In this document: positions 33,979 to 42,936 of the stretch, one piece after another
How positions within the stretch are numbered: position 1 is the stretch's first letter
Layout: each line of letters begins with the position of its first letter
Assembly (NCBI GenBank): GCA_965248545.1
Contig: OZ252110.1
Location: 1,302,001 to 1,366,000 of the forward strand
From: Alteromonas_E sp965248545
GTDB taxonomy: Bacteria > Pseudomonadota > Gammaproteobacteria > Enterobacterales > Alteromonadaceae
Reading direction: 5' to 3'
DNA: 64,000 bases
The notes under the pieces: generated by a model
The model's database searches: none
The model's input: the letters and a program-made list of their open reading frames with translations, nothing else
Told to the model about the DNA's origin: nothing
Program-made: the position numbers and the translations under genes

Positions 33979-35571
33979 ATGTTATCTAACGAAATCTTGC
34001 AAGCTCTTAAAGGTTACGCTGAGAAAATGCAGAAAAGCGTGACATTCGTTTTGCAGACGGGTGAGCACACAAAACGTGATGAACTTCAAAAGTTCCTGTC
34101 TGACATCGCCAGTGTGAGCGACAAAATCACCTTGGAGGAACGCGATGATTCGCGCTTGAGAAGCGCTATAAGCTTCCTTATCGAAGCAGACAGTAATGAC
34201 ACCGGCATCCGCTTTTCTGGGATCCCGAGTGGACACGAATTCAATTCACTGGTTCTCGCAATGCTGCATGCAGCTGGCGTGGAACTGAAGCTGGACGAAT
34301 CAATCCAGCAGTTGGTTAAGAAAGTTGACCAACCGATGCATTTTGAAGTGTTTGTCAGCTTAAGCTGCCACAACTGCCCTGATGTTGTTCAGGCGCTGAA
34401 TCAATTTGCGTTGCTCAACGACAATATACAAAGCGAAATGATCGACGGAGGCTTGTTTCAGAGCACAGTCGAAGAACGAGATATTCAAGGTGTACCAAGC
34501 GTATACCTTAATGGCGAGTTGTTCGCCAATGGTAAAGTTGACGGAGCAGCATTGATCAATAAGCTGATCGAAAAGTTTCCTGAGCTTACCGCTGCGCCCA
34601 TTGAAAGCAACTTGCCGACCCAGGATGTCACCATTGTAGGCGGCGGCCCAGCAGGTGTAGCTGCAGCGATATACAGTGCTCGTAAAGGGCTAAAAGTCAC
34701 CATGATTGCCGAGACATTCGGTGGGCAAGTCAAAGACACCATGGGCATCGAAAACCTGATTTCAGTGTCGAAGACGACTGGTCCTGAGTTGGTGAGTAAC
34801 ATGATGGTTCACTTAAATGACTACGAGGTCACACTGCGCGAGCACGTACGGGTTGACTCCGTTGAGAAAGGTAATGTTAAAACCGTCACTTTGTCGTCTG
34901 GTGAGCAAATCAAGACCAAGACATTGATCATTGCGACCGGTGCGCGCTGGCGAGAACTGGGTGTTCCCGGCGAAAAGGAAAATATTGGTAACGGCGTTGC
35001 CTATTGCCCTCACTGTGATGGCCCTTTCTTTAAAGGGAAAGATGTTGCGGTTATTGGTGGCGGTAACTCAGGCATCGAAGCTGCGCTAGATTTAGCCGGT
35101 ATTGTAAAATCAGTCACGGTGTTCGAGTTCTTACCTGAACTGAAAGCCGACAAAGTATTAGTCGACCAAGCTGAGAAACGCGACAACATTACCATTTTGA
35201 AAAATGTAGCGACCAAGGAAATCTTGGCGCAAAACGGTAAGGTGGCTGCGATTGATTACGAAGTCCGTGAAACGGGTGAACGCATCCAACAAGATTTACA
35301 TGGCGTATTCGTGCAAATCGGTTTGGTACCCAATAGCCAGTTCGCCAAAGATGTAGTGGAGCTATCACCGTACGGTGAAGTCATCATCGATGAAAAGTGC
35401 AACACATCCGAAGAGGGCATCTTTGCCTGTGGCGACGTGACCACTGTGCCGTATAAGCAAATTGTCATCAGTATGGGTGAGGGTTCAAAAGCTGCATTAG
35501 CCGCATTTGAATACCTACTGACTTTCCAAGACGACAGCGCTGAGCAAGACCAAGAAGCTCAAGCCGCGTAA
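33979..35571 (+). CDS. ahpF: Alkyl hydroperoxide reductase subunit F
   Basis: 530-residue flavoprotein that passes electrons from NADH through FAD and two disulfides to AhpC. An N-terminal double-thioredoxin-like domain (about 1-200) carries Cys130/Cys133 (CHNC). A thioredoxin-reductase-like part (about 215-520) has the FAD motif VGGGPAGVAAA, the redox pair Cys343/Cys346 (CPHC), the NADH motif IGGGNSGIEAA and the C-terminal GDVTTVPYKQ. It is full length, and GATAGGAAT precedes the start. Confidence 0.97.
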   Translation: MLSNEILQALKGYAEKMQKSVTFVLQTGEHTKRDELQKFLSDIASVSDKITLEERDDSRLRSAISFLIEADSNDTGIRFSGIPSGHEFNSLVLAMLHAAGVELKLDESIQQLVKKVDQPMHFEVFVSLSCHNCPDVVQALNQFALLNDNIQSEMIDGGLFQSTVEERDIQGVPSVYLNGELFANGKVDGAALINKLIEKFPELTAAPIESNLPTQDVTIVGGGPAGVAAAIYSARKGLKVTMIAETFGGQVKDTMGIENLISVSKTTGPELVSNMMVHLNDYEVTLREHVRVDSVEKGNVKTVTLSSGEQIKTKTLIIATGARWRELGVPGEKENIGNGVAYCPHCDGPFFKGKDVAVIGGGNSGIEAALDLAGIVKSVTVFEFLPELKADKVLVDQAEKRDNITILKNVATKEILAQNGKVAAIDYEVRETGERIQQDLHGVFVQIGLVPNSQFAKDVVELSPYGEVIIDEKCNTSEEGIFACGDVTTVPYKQIVISMGEGSKAALAAFEYLLTFQDDSAEQDQEAQAA

Positions 35572-35580
35572 CGTTAGTTA

Positions 35581-35607
35581 GCCAAGTGACTGTCACAGTC
35601 ACTTGGC
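35581..35607 (+). terminator. Stem-loop after ahpF
   Basis: A perfect 12-bp stem (GCCAAGTGACTG / CAGTCACTTGGC) with a TCA loop lies 9 bp after the ahpF stop. No clear T-run follows immediately, so it may be a transcript-stabilising or rho-assisted terminator; it separates ahpF from a convergent gene. Confidence 0.65.
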
Positions 35608-35637
35608 GATTCACGCCTTATTCCCCGTTTAGTTTAG

Positions 35638-36363
35638 CTAGCCCTCAACACCTAATGCTTTGCGTACATCAATGATGCCTAGTTGATCGGCTTTCAGGGT
35701 ATCGATTGAGTCAAAATGTATCTGGCATCCCGCTTCAATCATTTTTAACCAGGTATTGCGCAGCTCGTCCGCTTTATCACCGAGCCAAAATGACTTGGTT
35801 TTCTCAAGGTATGCAATAACAGTATCGGTATGACCATCACGATAAATCTGTCGAACAAAGTCAAAATCAGGGCCGTAAGTGCTTAATAGCGCAGAGCCTG
35901 TAACATCAATGGAGCTCAATAGCTCTTCAAACGCCAACGCTGTTTCATCTTGTCGGTATGCAAGCCAGGCCCTCGCGATACCGACCGCATGTGTTTCAGT
36001 ACTAAAGCGATCGAGTACATCACCTGCAATGCGTTGTTCAACACTGAGTTCATCGGCATGCTCAAACACCCGATCAATTTTTAAATGCACCATTTCTGGT
36101 GGCTCGAATTGCGCGCTGTATTTTAAATGTCGACTCAAATTGGCGATCACTTGGTACAGGTTGTGTCCAACAGAGACGCTAACCTTATAGTCGCGAAGGG
36201 TGTCGTCGAGCAGGCGTCGATTGCGCTTCTGGCTTTGAGAGAAGCGGTCGTTTATATAGGCTTGGTACGCTGGGTCAGCACATCCTTGCGGGTAGCTTGC
36301 GTGTGCAGCGGGTGCGAATAAACCTAGAAGAATGTTGATTAAAAGTGCAGAACACTTTGGCAT
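35638..36363 (-). CDS. Exported protein of unknown function
   Basis: About 241 residues. The signal peptide (MPKCSALL...APAAHA, about 22 residues) is followed by a helical, charged mature protein with two Cys (GCADPAYQ near the start and GCQIHF near the end), which could pair. No enzyme motif is visible. The C-terminus ends in LKADQLGIIDVRKALG. I start at the ATG at 36363, since the GTG 21 bases upstream only adds residues before the signal. It lies 6 bp or so after the PAS-GGDEF-EAL gene on the same strand, so it may be a secreted partner of that signalling protein. Helical repeat (Sel1/TPR-like) character is possible. Confidence 0.62.
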   Translation of the reverse strand: MPKCSALLINILLGLFAPAAHASYPQGCADPAYQAYINDRFSQSQKRNRRLLDDTLRDYKVSVSVGHNLYQVIANLSRHLKYSAQFEPPEMVHLKIDRVFEHADELSVEQRIAGDVLDRFSTETHAVGIARAWLAYRQDETALAFEELLSSIDVTGSALLSTYGPDFDFVRQIYRDGHTDTVIAYLEKTKSFWLGDKADELRNTWLKMIEAGCQIHFDSIDTLKADQLGIIDVRKALGVEG

Positions 36364-36390
36364 TATGTGAGCAATCGAAAACACGTTAGC

Positions 36391-39219
36391 TTAGTCACTC
36401 TCGACCGAGCCTCGTAACAAACTAGCGCACGCCTCGGCCTCTATTGGTTTACTATAAAAATAACCTTGTCCTTCACATCCATATTTTGCGAAGAAATTTA
36501 TGTGCTCTCGAGTTTCAACACCCTCGACAACGACATTGAGTTGTAAGGCTCGTGCCATTGCAATGATTGCTTCAGCCATGGCTTCTGCGTTGTGGTTACC
36601 GGGAATGTCGGCAACAAATGACTTGTCTATCTTCAATTTATCAATCGGCAACTGACTCAGAGAGCTCATTGAGGAATAACCCGTGCCAAAATCGTCAATC
36701 GAAAGGCTTATGCCCATATGCTTGAGTTCATTGAGTTTGTTGGGGATTTCTGCCGCATCCTTCATAACAAAGCTTTCTGTAACTTCCAACTCCAGGCATC
36801 GGGCGGGTAGATGAGTCTTGGCCAAAATATCAGTAACTTCTCGATTAAATTCTTTGTAGTGAAACTGCGGGCCAGCAACGTTGACAGCCATTCGCCCAAA
36901 CGACAGCCCTTGGTCGAGCCATGTTCGCGCCGTCTGGCAAGCCTGTTCCATCACCCAAAAACCGAGTTGCCGAATCAAACCACTCTTCTCTGCAATCGGA
37001 ATAAATTGGTCAGGTGGAATCAGCCCGCGTGTCGGATGCGGCCAACGCAGTAAGGCTTCAATACCGATAACATGCCCATTCGTCATGTCAAACTGTGGTT
37101 GATAAACGAGATAAAACTGCTCTTTCTCGAGCGCCTTTTGCATCTCTGACGCGAGGAATAAAAAGGTTTCTGCTTCAGAGGTGTACTTGGCTGAATAAAA
37201 TTGGAAGGTATTACGCCCATCATCTTTCGCTTGATACATGGCAGCATCAGCGTTAGACATCAATACAGAAGCATCCTCACCGTCTTGGGGGTAAAGCGTA
37301 ATCCCCATGCTAGCGGTAAAGTAGATTTCCAACTCATTAACGGTGAAGGGTTGGTTAAAGGTCGACAAAATACTATTGGCAATCGTCGCTGCCCGCTCGG
37401 TGCTATCAATATCTTCGACAATCACAACAAACTCATCACCGCTGATACGTGCTACTGTGTCGGACTCACGTAAACACTGACTCAAGCGCTTGGCGGTTTG
37501 CACTAAAACTGTGTCACCGGCAGTATGGCCCATACTGTCATTAATGTGTTTAAATCGGTCTAAGTCGATGTAAATAAGCGCCAGTGATTGATTGTAGTGC
37601 TGACATCGATTGATGCTTTTACCTAGGAGGTTTTCAAATAACCTACGATTGGGTAGGTTGGTTAACTCGTCATAATGGGCTAGAAAGTCGAGTCGTTGTT
37701 GATGCTTTGTGATTTCCGAGATATCGCTGAATACCCCAACGTACCGATCAGGTTTGCCGTGTTCGTCAAGAATACTGCTTATGCTAAGTATTTCCGGGAA
37801 AACCCTGCCGTCCTTGCGTTGATTCCATATCTCACCTTGCCATGCTCCCTTTGTTTTAATTTGCGACCACATGTCTTCATAGAAATCGTCATCGTGTAAC
37901 CCCGATTGTAAGATATTGACGTTTTTACCAATCACTTCTGCTTCGCTGTAGCCTGTAATTTGTGTGAAAGCATTGTTTACTTCCAAAATTGTCGCAGCTG
38001 TATCAGTGACCATTACGCCTTCAATGGTGCTACTAAGGATGGTCGCAGCTTCCAACAGCTTGTCTTCAGATTGCCGTTTTTCGGTGATATCGGTTGCGAT
38101 GGCGTAAACTAAACCTTCAGACTTGGAAACAACCGAAGACCATGACAACAGCCGATATTGGCCATTTTTATGTCGATATCGGTTCTCGAATGTTTCGGTG
38201 CTATGCCCATTCACCTTTACTCGATTGTATTCAGTGTGGGTGCGCAAAACATCATCTGGATGGATAAAATCGACGAAAGATTGCCCCTCCATTTCGCTGC
38301 GAGTGTAACCCAACAAGCGTTCCCACATGCTGTTAACCCGCACAATCGTACCGTCTAAGTTAACCACGATGTTAAGTGTAATCAGTTGTTCAAAAAAACT
38401 GTCCAGTGCATGCTGGTTAACCCGCTCACTGGTGACATCAATTATCACGCTATTCCAAAATGTGTCACCATTGTCGAGTCGCCTAGGTGTACCCGTGCCA
38501 CTCAACCAACGAATCCTGCCGGATGGCGTTCTAATCCGCCATTCATGACTCCAAAATTCAAGTTTTGAGGCAGAAACTTGTACCGATTGTGCAAGACCTT
38601 CGATGTCTTCTTTAAGAACCACACTCCACAATTGCGTCGAGTTGGTCTCTGCTTGCTCGGGTGTAATTTCCCAAATATTCTCGCAGCCCGGACTCATATG
38701 TAAAATCGTTTCGGAGCCGTCTTTGTGCAGAATATATTGAAAGATCGCGCCTGGTAAATTGTTGCGCAAATCTGCGTATTGTAGGTCAGAAGCTTTGCGC
38801 GCTTGGATATCTTCGATAAAACATATAGCGTAGGCAATCTCGCCATTGTGGTCGAATACGGAACTAACCCCTAGCCTTACCCAAATGGGTGTGCCATCGC
38901 GCTTGACTAAACGCTTTTCAATATCAAAGTGATCAATGTCCTTGGCGAGTAGCTGCTTAAAAAAAAGTTCGTCAAGTTCCGTGTCGTCAGGGTAGCTAAC
39001 GTCTAAACAAGTCAATCCCTTAAGTTCTTGTTCACTGTAACCTAGGATTTCACAGACTTTGTCATTGACTTGTTTCCACTCACGCTGCAGTGAAATAATC
39101 GCGATACCCTTGGCATTTTGACGAAACAAATTCTCTCGAAATTGTTCAGACGAGTCTAGCGATTCGAGTGTTGACGCAATTGCGGTACTGATAAGCCACT
39201 CCTCGGCGCAAAAACGCAG
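36391..39219 (-). CDS. Four-PAS GGDEF-EAL bifunctional signalling protein
   Basis: About 943 residues if started at CTG 39219, or 913 from TTG 39129. Four PAS domains fill the N-terminal half (for example WKQVNDKVCEILGYSEQEL and ILEVNNAFTQITGYSEAEV), then GGDEF, then EAL. The cyclase signature is SGDEF, a permitted variant, with I-site RESD five residues before it. The EAL domain looks complete (EALLRWPHP, ELEVTESF, DDFGTGYSS, VVEGVE). No TM helix, so it senses cytosolic or redox/ligand cues. No ATG, GTG or TTG lies upstream of the TTG in frame before a stop at 39232, yet the extra residues (SSEQFRENLFRQN) look like the normal PAS lead-in helix. Confidence 0.85.
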   Translation of the reverse strand: MRFCAEEWLISTAIASTLESLDSSEQFRENLFRQNAKGIAIISLQREWKQVNDKVCEILGYSEQELKGLTCLDVSYPDDTELDELFFKQLLAKDIDHFDIEKRLVKRDGTPIWVRLGVSSVFDHNGEIAYAICFIEDIQARKASDLQYADLRNNLPGAIFQYILHKDGSETILHMSPGCENIWEITPEQAETNSTQLWSVVLKEDIEGLAQSVQVSASKLEFWSHEWRIRTPSGRIRWLSGTGTPRRLDNGDTFWNSVIIDVTSERVNQHALDSFFEQLITLNIVVNLDGTIVRVNSMWERLLGYTRSEMEGQSFVDFIHPDDVLRTHTEYNRVKVNGHSTETFENRYRHKNGQYRLLSWSSVVSKSEGLVYAIATDITEKRQSEDKLLEAATILSSTIEGVMVTDTAATILEVNNAFTQITGYSEAEVIGKNVNILQSGLHDDDFYEDMWSQIKTKGAWQGEIWNQRKDGRVFPEILSISSILDEHGKPDRYVGVFSDISEITKHQQRLDFLAHYDELTNLPNRRLFENLLGKSINRCQHYNQSLALIYIDLDRFKHINDSMGHTAGDTVLVQTAKRLSQCLRESDTVARISGDEFVVIVEDIDSTERAATIANSILSTFNQPFTVNELEIYFTASMGITLYPQDGEDASVLMSNADAAMYQAKDDGRNTFQFYSAKYTSEAETFLFLASEMQKALEKEQFYLVYQPQFDMTNGHVIGIEALLRWPHPTRGLIPPDQFIPIAEKSGLIRQLGFWVMEQACQTARTWLDQGLSFGRMAVNVAGPQFHYKEFNREVTDILAKTHLPARCLELEVTESFVMKDAAEIPNKLNELKHMGISLSIDDFGTGYSSMSSLSQLPIDKLKIDKSFVADIPGNHNAEAMAEAIIAMARALQLNVVVEGVETREHINFFAKYGCEGQGYFYSKPIEAEACASLLRGSVESD

Positions 39220-39230
39220 TTCTTTCCTTT
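39217..39230 (-). promoter_or_regulatory. Ribosome-binding site pointing to an unusual CTG start
   Basis: On the minus strand AAAGGA (39230-39225) is followed by 5 nt and then CTG (39219-39217), in frame with the four-PAS protein. It is the only good ribosome site upstream of the first PAS domain. The next usable start is the TTG at 39129, which has only GAGAG three bases away. Confidence 0.45.
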
Positions 39231-39296
39231 GTTACCTAAATTTAAGCGTAGCAGATCCATCGTTTTTGGTGCGTCTTTATCGAAGCTTATCCTTGA

Positions 39297-41099
39297 CTAT
39301 TCACCTTGTGTCAATTCACGCAGCAAAGCCAGGTAGTGCGGCGTGTCCTGTTCTGCATAGTTAAAATTCTTAAATTTGCCGGTTAAACGGGTGAAAAATT
39401 CCCGCGCAGCCGCTTTATCAGTAAATGAATAATCCTTCAGAACATAGTCGCGAATTAAATTAAACAAGCGCTTTTGCCGGGCCAACGAGCACGATGCATC
39501 AACCGCATCGAATGCGTCTTGTTGGAGATACACCATGTCGATAAATTGCGCCTTTTGATGGGTAATGAAATCCTCTAACGTAACGCCTTCTTCTCCCGTT
39601 ACTTGCATCATTTGCAGCACTGCATCACCTTTGATCAACAATTCTTGCATGACCATCACTTGGTTGGTCCAACCCGGTTGTTGATGTTCATCAAACCAAT
39701 CATGCAGCTGCTCTAGATAGCGCGACCAAGACAACAAAGGGTCAACCGCTGGATAAAAACGTTTGTACGCCCGTTCAGCAGACAATCCCAAAAAGCACTT
39801 TACCGTTGATAGTGTTGATTGAGTAACTGGCTCATCAAAGTTACCGCCCGCAGGTGAAACGGTGCCAATGAGGGTCAAGCTTCCAGCGCTACCGTCATTG
39901 GTCAACAAGCTCCCAGCGCGCTCGTATACACCTTTAATAGATGACTCTAAGTAGGCTGGAAACCCTTCTTCACCGGGTATTTCCTCGAGGCGTCCAGACG
40001 TTTCGCGCATCGCCTGTGCCCACCGCGATGTAGAATCCGCAATGAGTAGTACATCCAAACCCATTTGTTGGTAGTACTCACCGATGGTAATACCGGTGAA
40101 AATCGACGCCTCACGCGCCGCAACCGGCATTGAAGACGTGTTGCAGATAATAATGGTTCGATCCATCAAGGTGCCGCCCGTATGGGGATCGGTCATATTG
40201 GGAAACTCGGTGATGGTCTCCACCACCTCACCGGCTCGTTCACCGCAAGCAACAACAATCACTACATCGACACTTGCATGACGAGATATCAAATTTTGCA
40301 ATACCGTCTTGCCGGCGCCAAATGGGCCCGGGATGCAAGCCGTTCCACCCCGCGCGATCGGGAAAAACGTATCAATCAAACGCTGTGTGGTCAGCACCGG
40401 CTCGGACGGATATTGACGCTGTGAGAATCCATGTTTGACCAATTTGCGATTCAATGACTGCCTGACCGGCCAGGATTGGATTAAGGATAGCGTGTGTTCT
40501 TCGCCGTGTTCGCTTGCCACCCGCGCAATACTGTCTTCCACCGAAAAACTACCCTCCTGGATCCAGGTGAGTGTGAACTCACCTCGCCAATCAAACGGCA
40601 GCATAATTTTGTGGCTTACGCGTCCTTCTTGTACGGTACCGAGGCAATCACCCGCGTGAACCTTAGCGCCACTTTTCAATAAGGGGACAAATGACCATTT
40701 TTGTTGGCGGTCCAATGCAGGCACTCTCAACCCTCTTGGCAAAAAGGTCCCGGATTGATTGGCCAATTCGGGCAAAGGGCTTTGTAACCCGTCATAGACC
40801 TGGCCAAGTAAACCAGGCCCCAATTCCACTGAAAGCATTTCACCGGTTTGAAATACCGGGTCACCGACGGCAACCCCTAGGGTGTTTTCATACACTTGAG
40901 CATCCGCGCAATCTCCGCGCACGCGCAATACTTCAGCTTTAAGCCACTCTTGCCGTTCGCCGCCTGCGATTAGCACGGGACAGATGTATATCACTTCGTT
41001 CTTGATCAAGCTGCCAGAGTCAGGGTCATTGAGTTGGATTTCGACCAAGTCATCTTGGACCGCCACAATTCGAGCAGTGGATTGATTTGACGCATTCAT
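39297..41099 (-). CDS. ntpA: V/A-type ATPase catalytic subunit A
   Basis: 600-residue catalytic subunit of the V1/A1 head. It has the A-subunit P-loop GPFGAGKT (258-265), the following CGERAGEVVE, the Walker B region LLIADSTSRWAQA and SGRLEEIPGEEGFPAYL. The non-homologous bulge domain expected of A-type subunits occupies about residues 110-180. It is the last gene of the operon and directly abuts the DUF2764 gene (no gap). Symbol follows the bacterial ntp nomenclature. Confidence 0.94.
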   Translation of the reverse strand: MNASNQSTARIVAVQDDLVEIQLNDPDSGSLIKNEVIYICPVLIAGGERQEWLKAEVLRVRGDCADAQVYENTLGVAVGDPVFQTGEMLSVELGPGLLGQVYDGLQSPLPELANQSGTFLPRGLRVPALDRQQKWSFVPLLKSGAKVHAGDCLGTVQEGRVSHKIMLPFDWRGEFTLTWIQEGSFSVEDSIARVASEHGEEHTLSLIQSWPVRQSLNRKLVKHGFSQRQYPSEPVLTTQRLIDTFFPIARGGTACIPGPFGAGKTVLQNLISRHASVDVVIVVACGERAGEVVETITEFPNMTDPHTGGTLMDRTIIICNTSSMPVAAREASIFTGITIGEYYQQMGLDVLLIADSTSRWAQAMRETSGRLEEIPGEEGFPAYLESSIKGVYERAGSLLTNDGSAGSLTLIGTVSPAGGNFDEPVTQSTLSTVKCFLGLSAERAYKRFYPAVDPLLSWSRYLEQLHDWFDEHQQPGWTNQVMVMQELLIKGDAVLQMMQVTGEEGVTLEDFITHQKAQFIDMVYLQQDAFDAVDASCSLARQKRLFNLIRDYVLKDYSFTDKAAAREFFTRLTGKFKNFNYAEQDTPHYLALLRELTQGE

Positions 41100-41798
41100 T
41101 TAATTCGCCTCCTGCGCAAATACCGGAACAGCGTCAGCCATTCCGTGATCGACCAACTGACTAAAGCGCTGTTTAGCCTGATACCCATTGTATTTAACCG
41201 AGCGCGCCAAAAGGTTCCATTTCAACACGTAGATAACAACGGCCTCAAAATCGAATAGGTGTTGATGACTAAAACGTTGCAATTGAGTGAACGCTTGTTC
41301 CAATACCAGTTTATCTAGGCCAATAGCATCACCGTCGTTCAAGTACTTCTGGGCTAGGATGATCCATGGGTAACTTTGTCCAAGCCCAAATGACGGGTCG
41401 TGCCACTGCGATTTGATTTGAGCCTGCCAACGCCCTATTCCCCAATGCTTTGAGCGTGGTGCTTCGTGCCCTTGATGACGCATTCGTAGCGCCGCCAGAA
41501 TCGTGCGTATCTCTAAACGGTTGCGAATGATCAAACTCAACGAATGATTGTGCACCTGCTCTATCGCCTGCTTGCCAAGTGTAACAAGCTGCTCATTGCT
41601 CATCTCAGCATTGAGAAGCCGCCAGTCGAGCGCCTGTTCGACCGTGCGTAATATGTGCTTTTCTTTGTCGGACAGTACACTTAAGCGCTGCTCCAATTTT
41701 ATCCTCGACAACGGTGGATGTTTGGCGGTAAACAACCCGTCTGGACTGGGCAGGCTCGACATCAGCATGACGTATTTATCACGATCGTTACGCGTCAT
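41100..41798 (-). CDS. DUF2764-family V-type ATPase subunit (subunit C-like)
   Basis: 232-residue soluble, helical protein of the DUF2764 family, which appears in V-type ATPase operons of Chlamydiae, Bacteroidetes and spirochaetes in the slot where subunit C would be. Typical stretches are YVMLMSSLPS at the start and RNRLEIRTILAALRMRHQG in the middle. It probably links the central stalk to the membrane ring. The start overlaps the end of the E subunit gene by 4 nt and its end abuts the A subunit gene. Confidence 0.78.
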   Translation of the reverse strand: MTRNDRDKYVMLMSSLPSPDGLFTAKHPPLSRIKLEQRLSVLSDKEKHILRTVEQALDWRLLNAEMSNEQLVTLGKQAIEQVHNHSLSLIIRNRLEIRTILAALRMRHQGHEAPRSKHWGIGRWQAQIKSQWHDPSFGLGQSYPWIILAQKYLNDGDAIGLDKLVLEQAFTQLQRFSHQHLFDFEAVVIYVLKWNLLARSVKYNGYQAKQRFSQLVDHGMADAVPVFAQEAN

Positions 41799-42484
41799 CG
41801 AACGACCCCCTCGAGGATTGCACGGAACCGCGGTTGCAGATGCTGTAGCAGTAGTTTAGCGACGGCGACATCACTCAAATCCAAGGTCACACCTTGCTCG
41901 GTTAACCGAATATGCAACCCACCATCCAGTTCATCACTGACGGCGAATGAGACGCCTGCTTGCAGCATATCTCGTGTCATACTAAAAACTACATCCGTCA
42001 AGGCCCCCTGACGCAATGCGCTGGGGTCGTTGCGTAGTTCATCCAGGCCCACAATTTTTTCCGGTAACACAACTTCAACCGACTCGGCTGTTGCGATTGA
42101 CTGAGACGTTTGACCGACGATCTCCAAAATCATTCTTTCCAGTAATTCCGGTTGTTGGGTAGCCTCACTCACTAACCGCTGCAGGTCTTGACTAAACTCT
42201 CGGGTGAGGTCGGTTTTAAGCTCCAGCACCATGTCGCGCATTGCCGTTTTGAGTGCCGCCTCGGCTGCGGCTTTAAACTCAGTCGCTTCGCTGCGCGCTT
42301 TCTGAACTCTCTGCTCGGCTTCTTGCTTTGCTTCTTGTAACAAGGTGTTGGCTTTTTTCTGAGCGGTCGCCAGCAATTCATCAGCTTGTTGCTGACCCGC
42401 AGCAACCCCTTCTTCGCGCAATCGTGCAATGAGTTCATCAACACCTTGGGAAACAATGTGGTCTGTACGTGTAGCTTGACTCAT
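41795..42484 (-). CDS. ntpE: V/A-type ATPase peripheral stalk subunit E
   Basis: 229 residues. A long Ala/Glu/Gln/Lys coiled-coil N-terminus (AGQQQADELLATAQKKANTL) forms the peripheral stalk, followed by a C-terminal globular domain (VGLDELRNDPS, GLHIRLTEQGVTLDLSD) that caps the head. No separate subunit G/H partner gene is present in the operon, so a homodimeric stalk or an unlinked partner is needed. It overlaps subunit K upstream by 4 nt. Confidence 0.82.
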   Translation of the reverse strand: MSQATRTDHIVSQGVDELIARLREEGVAAGQQQADELLATAQKKANTLLQEAKQEAEQRVQKARSEATEFKAAAEAALKTAMRDMVLELKTDLTREFSQDLQRLVSEATQQPELLERMILEIVGQTSQSIATAESVEVVLPEKIVGLDELRNDPSALRQGALTDVVFSMTRDMLQAGVSFAVSDELDGGLHIRLTEQGVTLDLSDVAVAKLLLQHLQPRFRAILEGVVR

Positions 42485-42936
42485 ACTGCACCTCCGGCAA
42501 TTCCGCCACTCACGACTAGGGCAAATACAAATGCGAACACAGCAAACCCCTCAATAATGGCGGCTGGCGCTAGCGACAGACCAAAAATTTCAGGCTTTTC
42601 TTTGGCAGCGTTAATCGCAGAAGCGCACGCTTTACCTTGCCATATACCGCTGTATAGCATGGCGATTCCCGCCAGCAGACCGACACCAAATAAACCACCC
42701 GCATTTTCAATCGTCACTTCGCGATTCAGCGTAAACATGATCACAATGCCATAAATAACGAAGGTGGAAGGAAATGCAGAAATACCGATGTAGCGACCGT
42801 ATCCGCCCTCGGTCTCAAGCATTGCGCCGATACCTGCCTGTCCGGCGATACCGCAGCCAATGCTGCTGGCGACAGCACCAAGCGCCATTGGCGCATAGAT
42901 ACCAAACCACCCCAGGGCAATAACAAATTCATTCAT
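42481..42936 (-). CDS. ntpK: V/A-type ATPase membrane rotor subunit K (c-ring proteolipid)
   Basis: 151-residue proteolipid with four TM helices, a duplicated hairpin with one ionisable residue, Glu129 in the last helix (AAIIEGFAVFAF). Compared with Enterococcus NtpK, Thr58 (in FPSTF) and Gln100 (in IWQGK) are kept, while the ligand equivalent to Gln65 is Phe59 and the residue after the Glu is Gly. This argues for H+ rather than Na+ coupling. AAGGAG precedes the ATG at 42936, which overlaps the subunit I stop by 8 nt. Confidence 0.88.
   Translation of the reverse strand: MNEFVIALGWFGIYAPMALGAVASSIGCGIAGQAGIGAMLETEGGYGRYIGISAFPSTFVIYGIVIMFTLNREVTIENAGGLFGVGLLAGIAMLYSGIWQGKACASAINAAKEKPEIFGLSLAPAAIIEGFAVFAFVFALVVSGGIAGGAV

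Noticed and set aside
39210..39214. Programmed -1 frameshift at a T5 run ahead of the four-PAS protein
   Set aside because: No classic slippery heptamer or downstream structure is evident. The CTG start with a good ribosome site is the simpler reading; kept only as an alternative in the finding.
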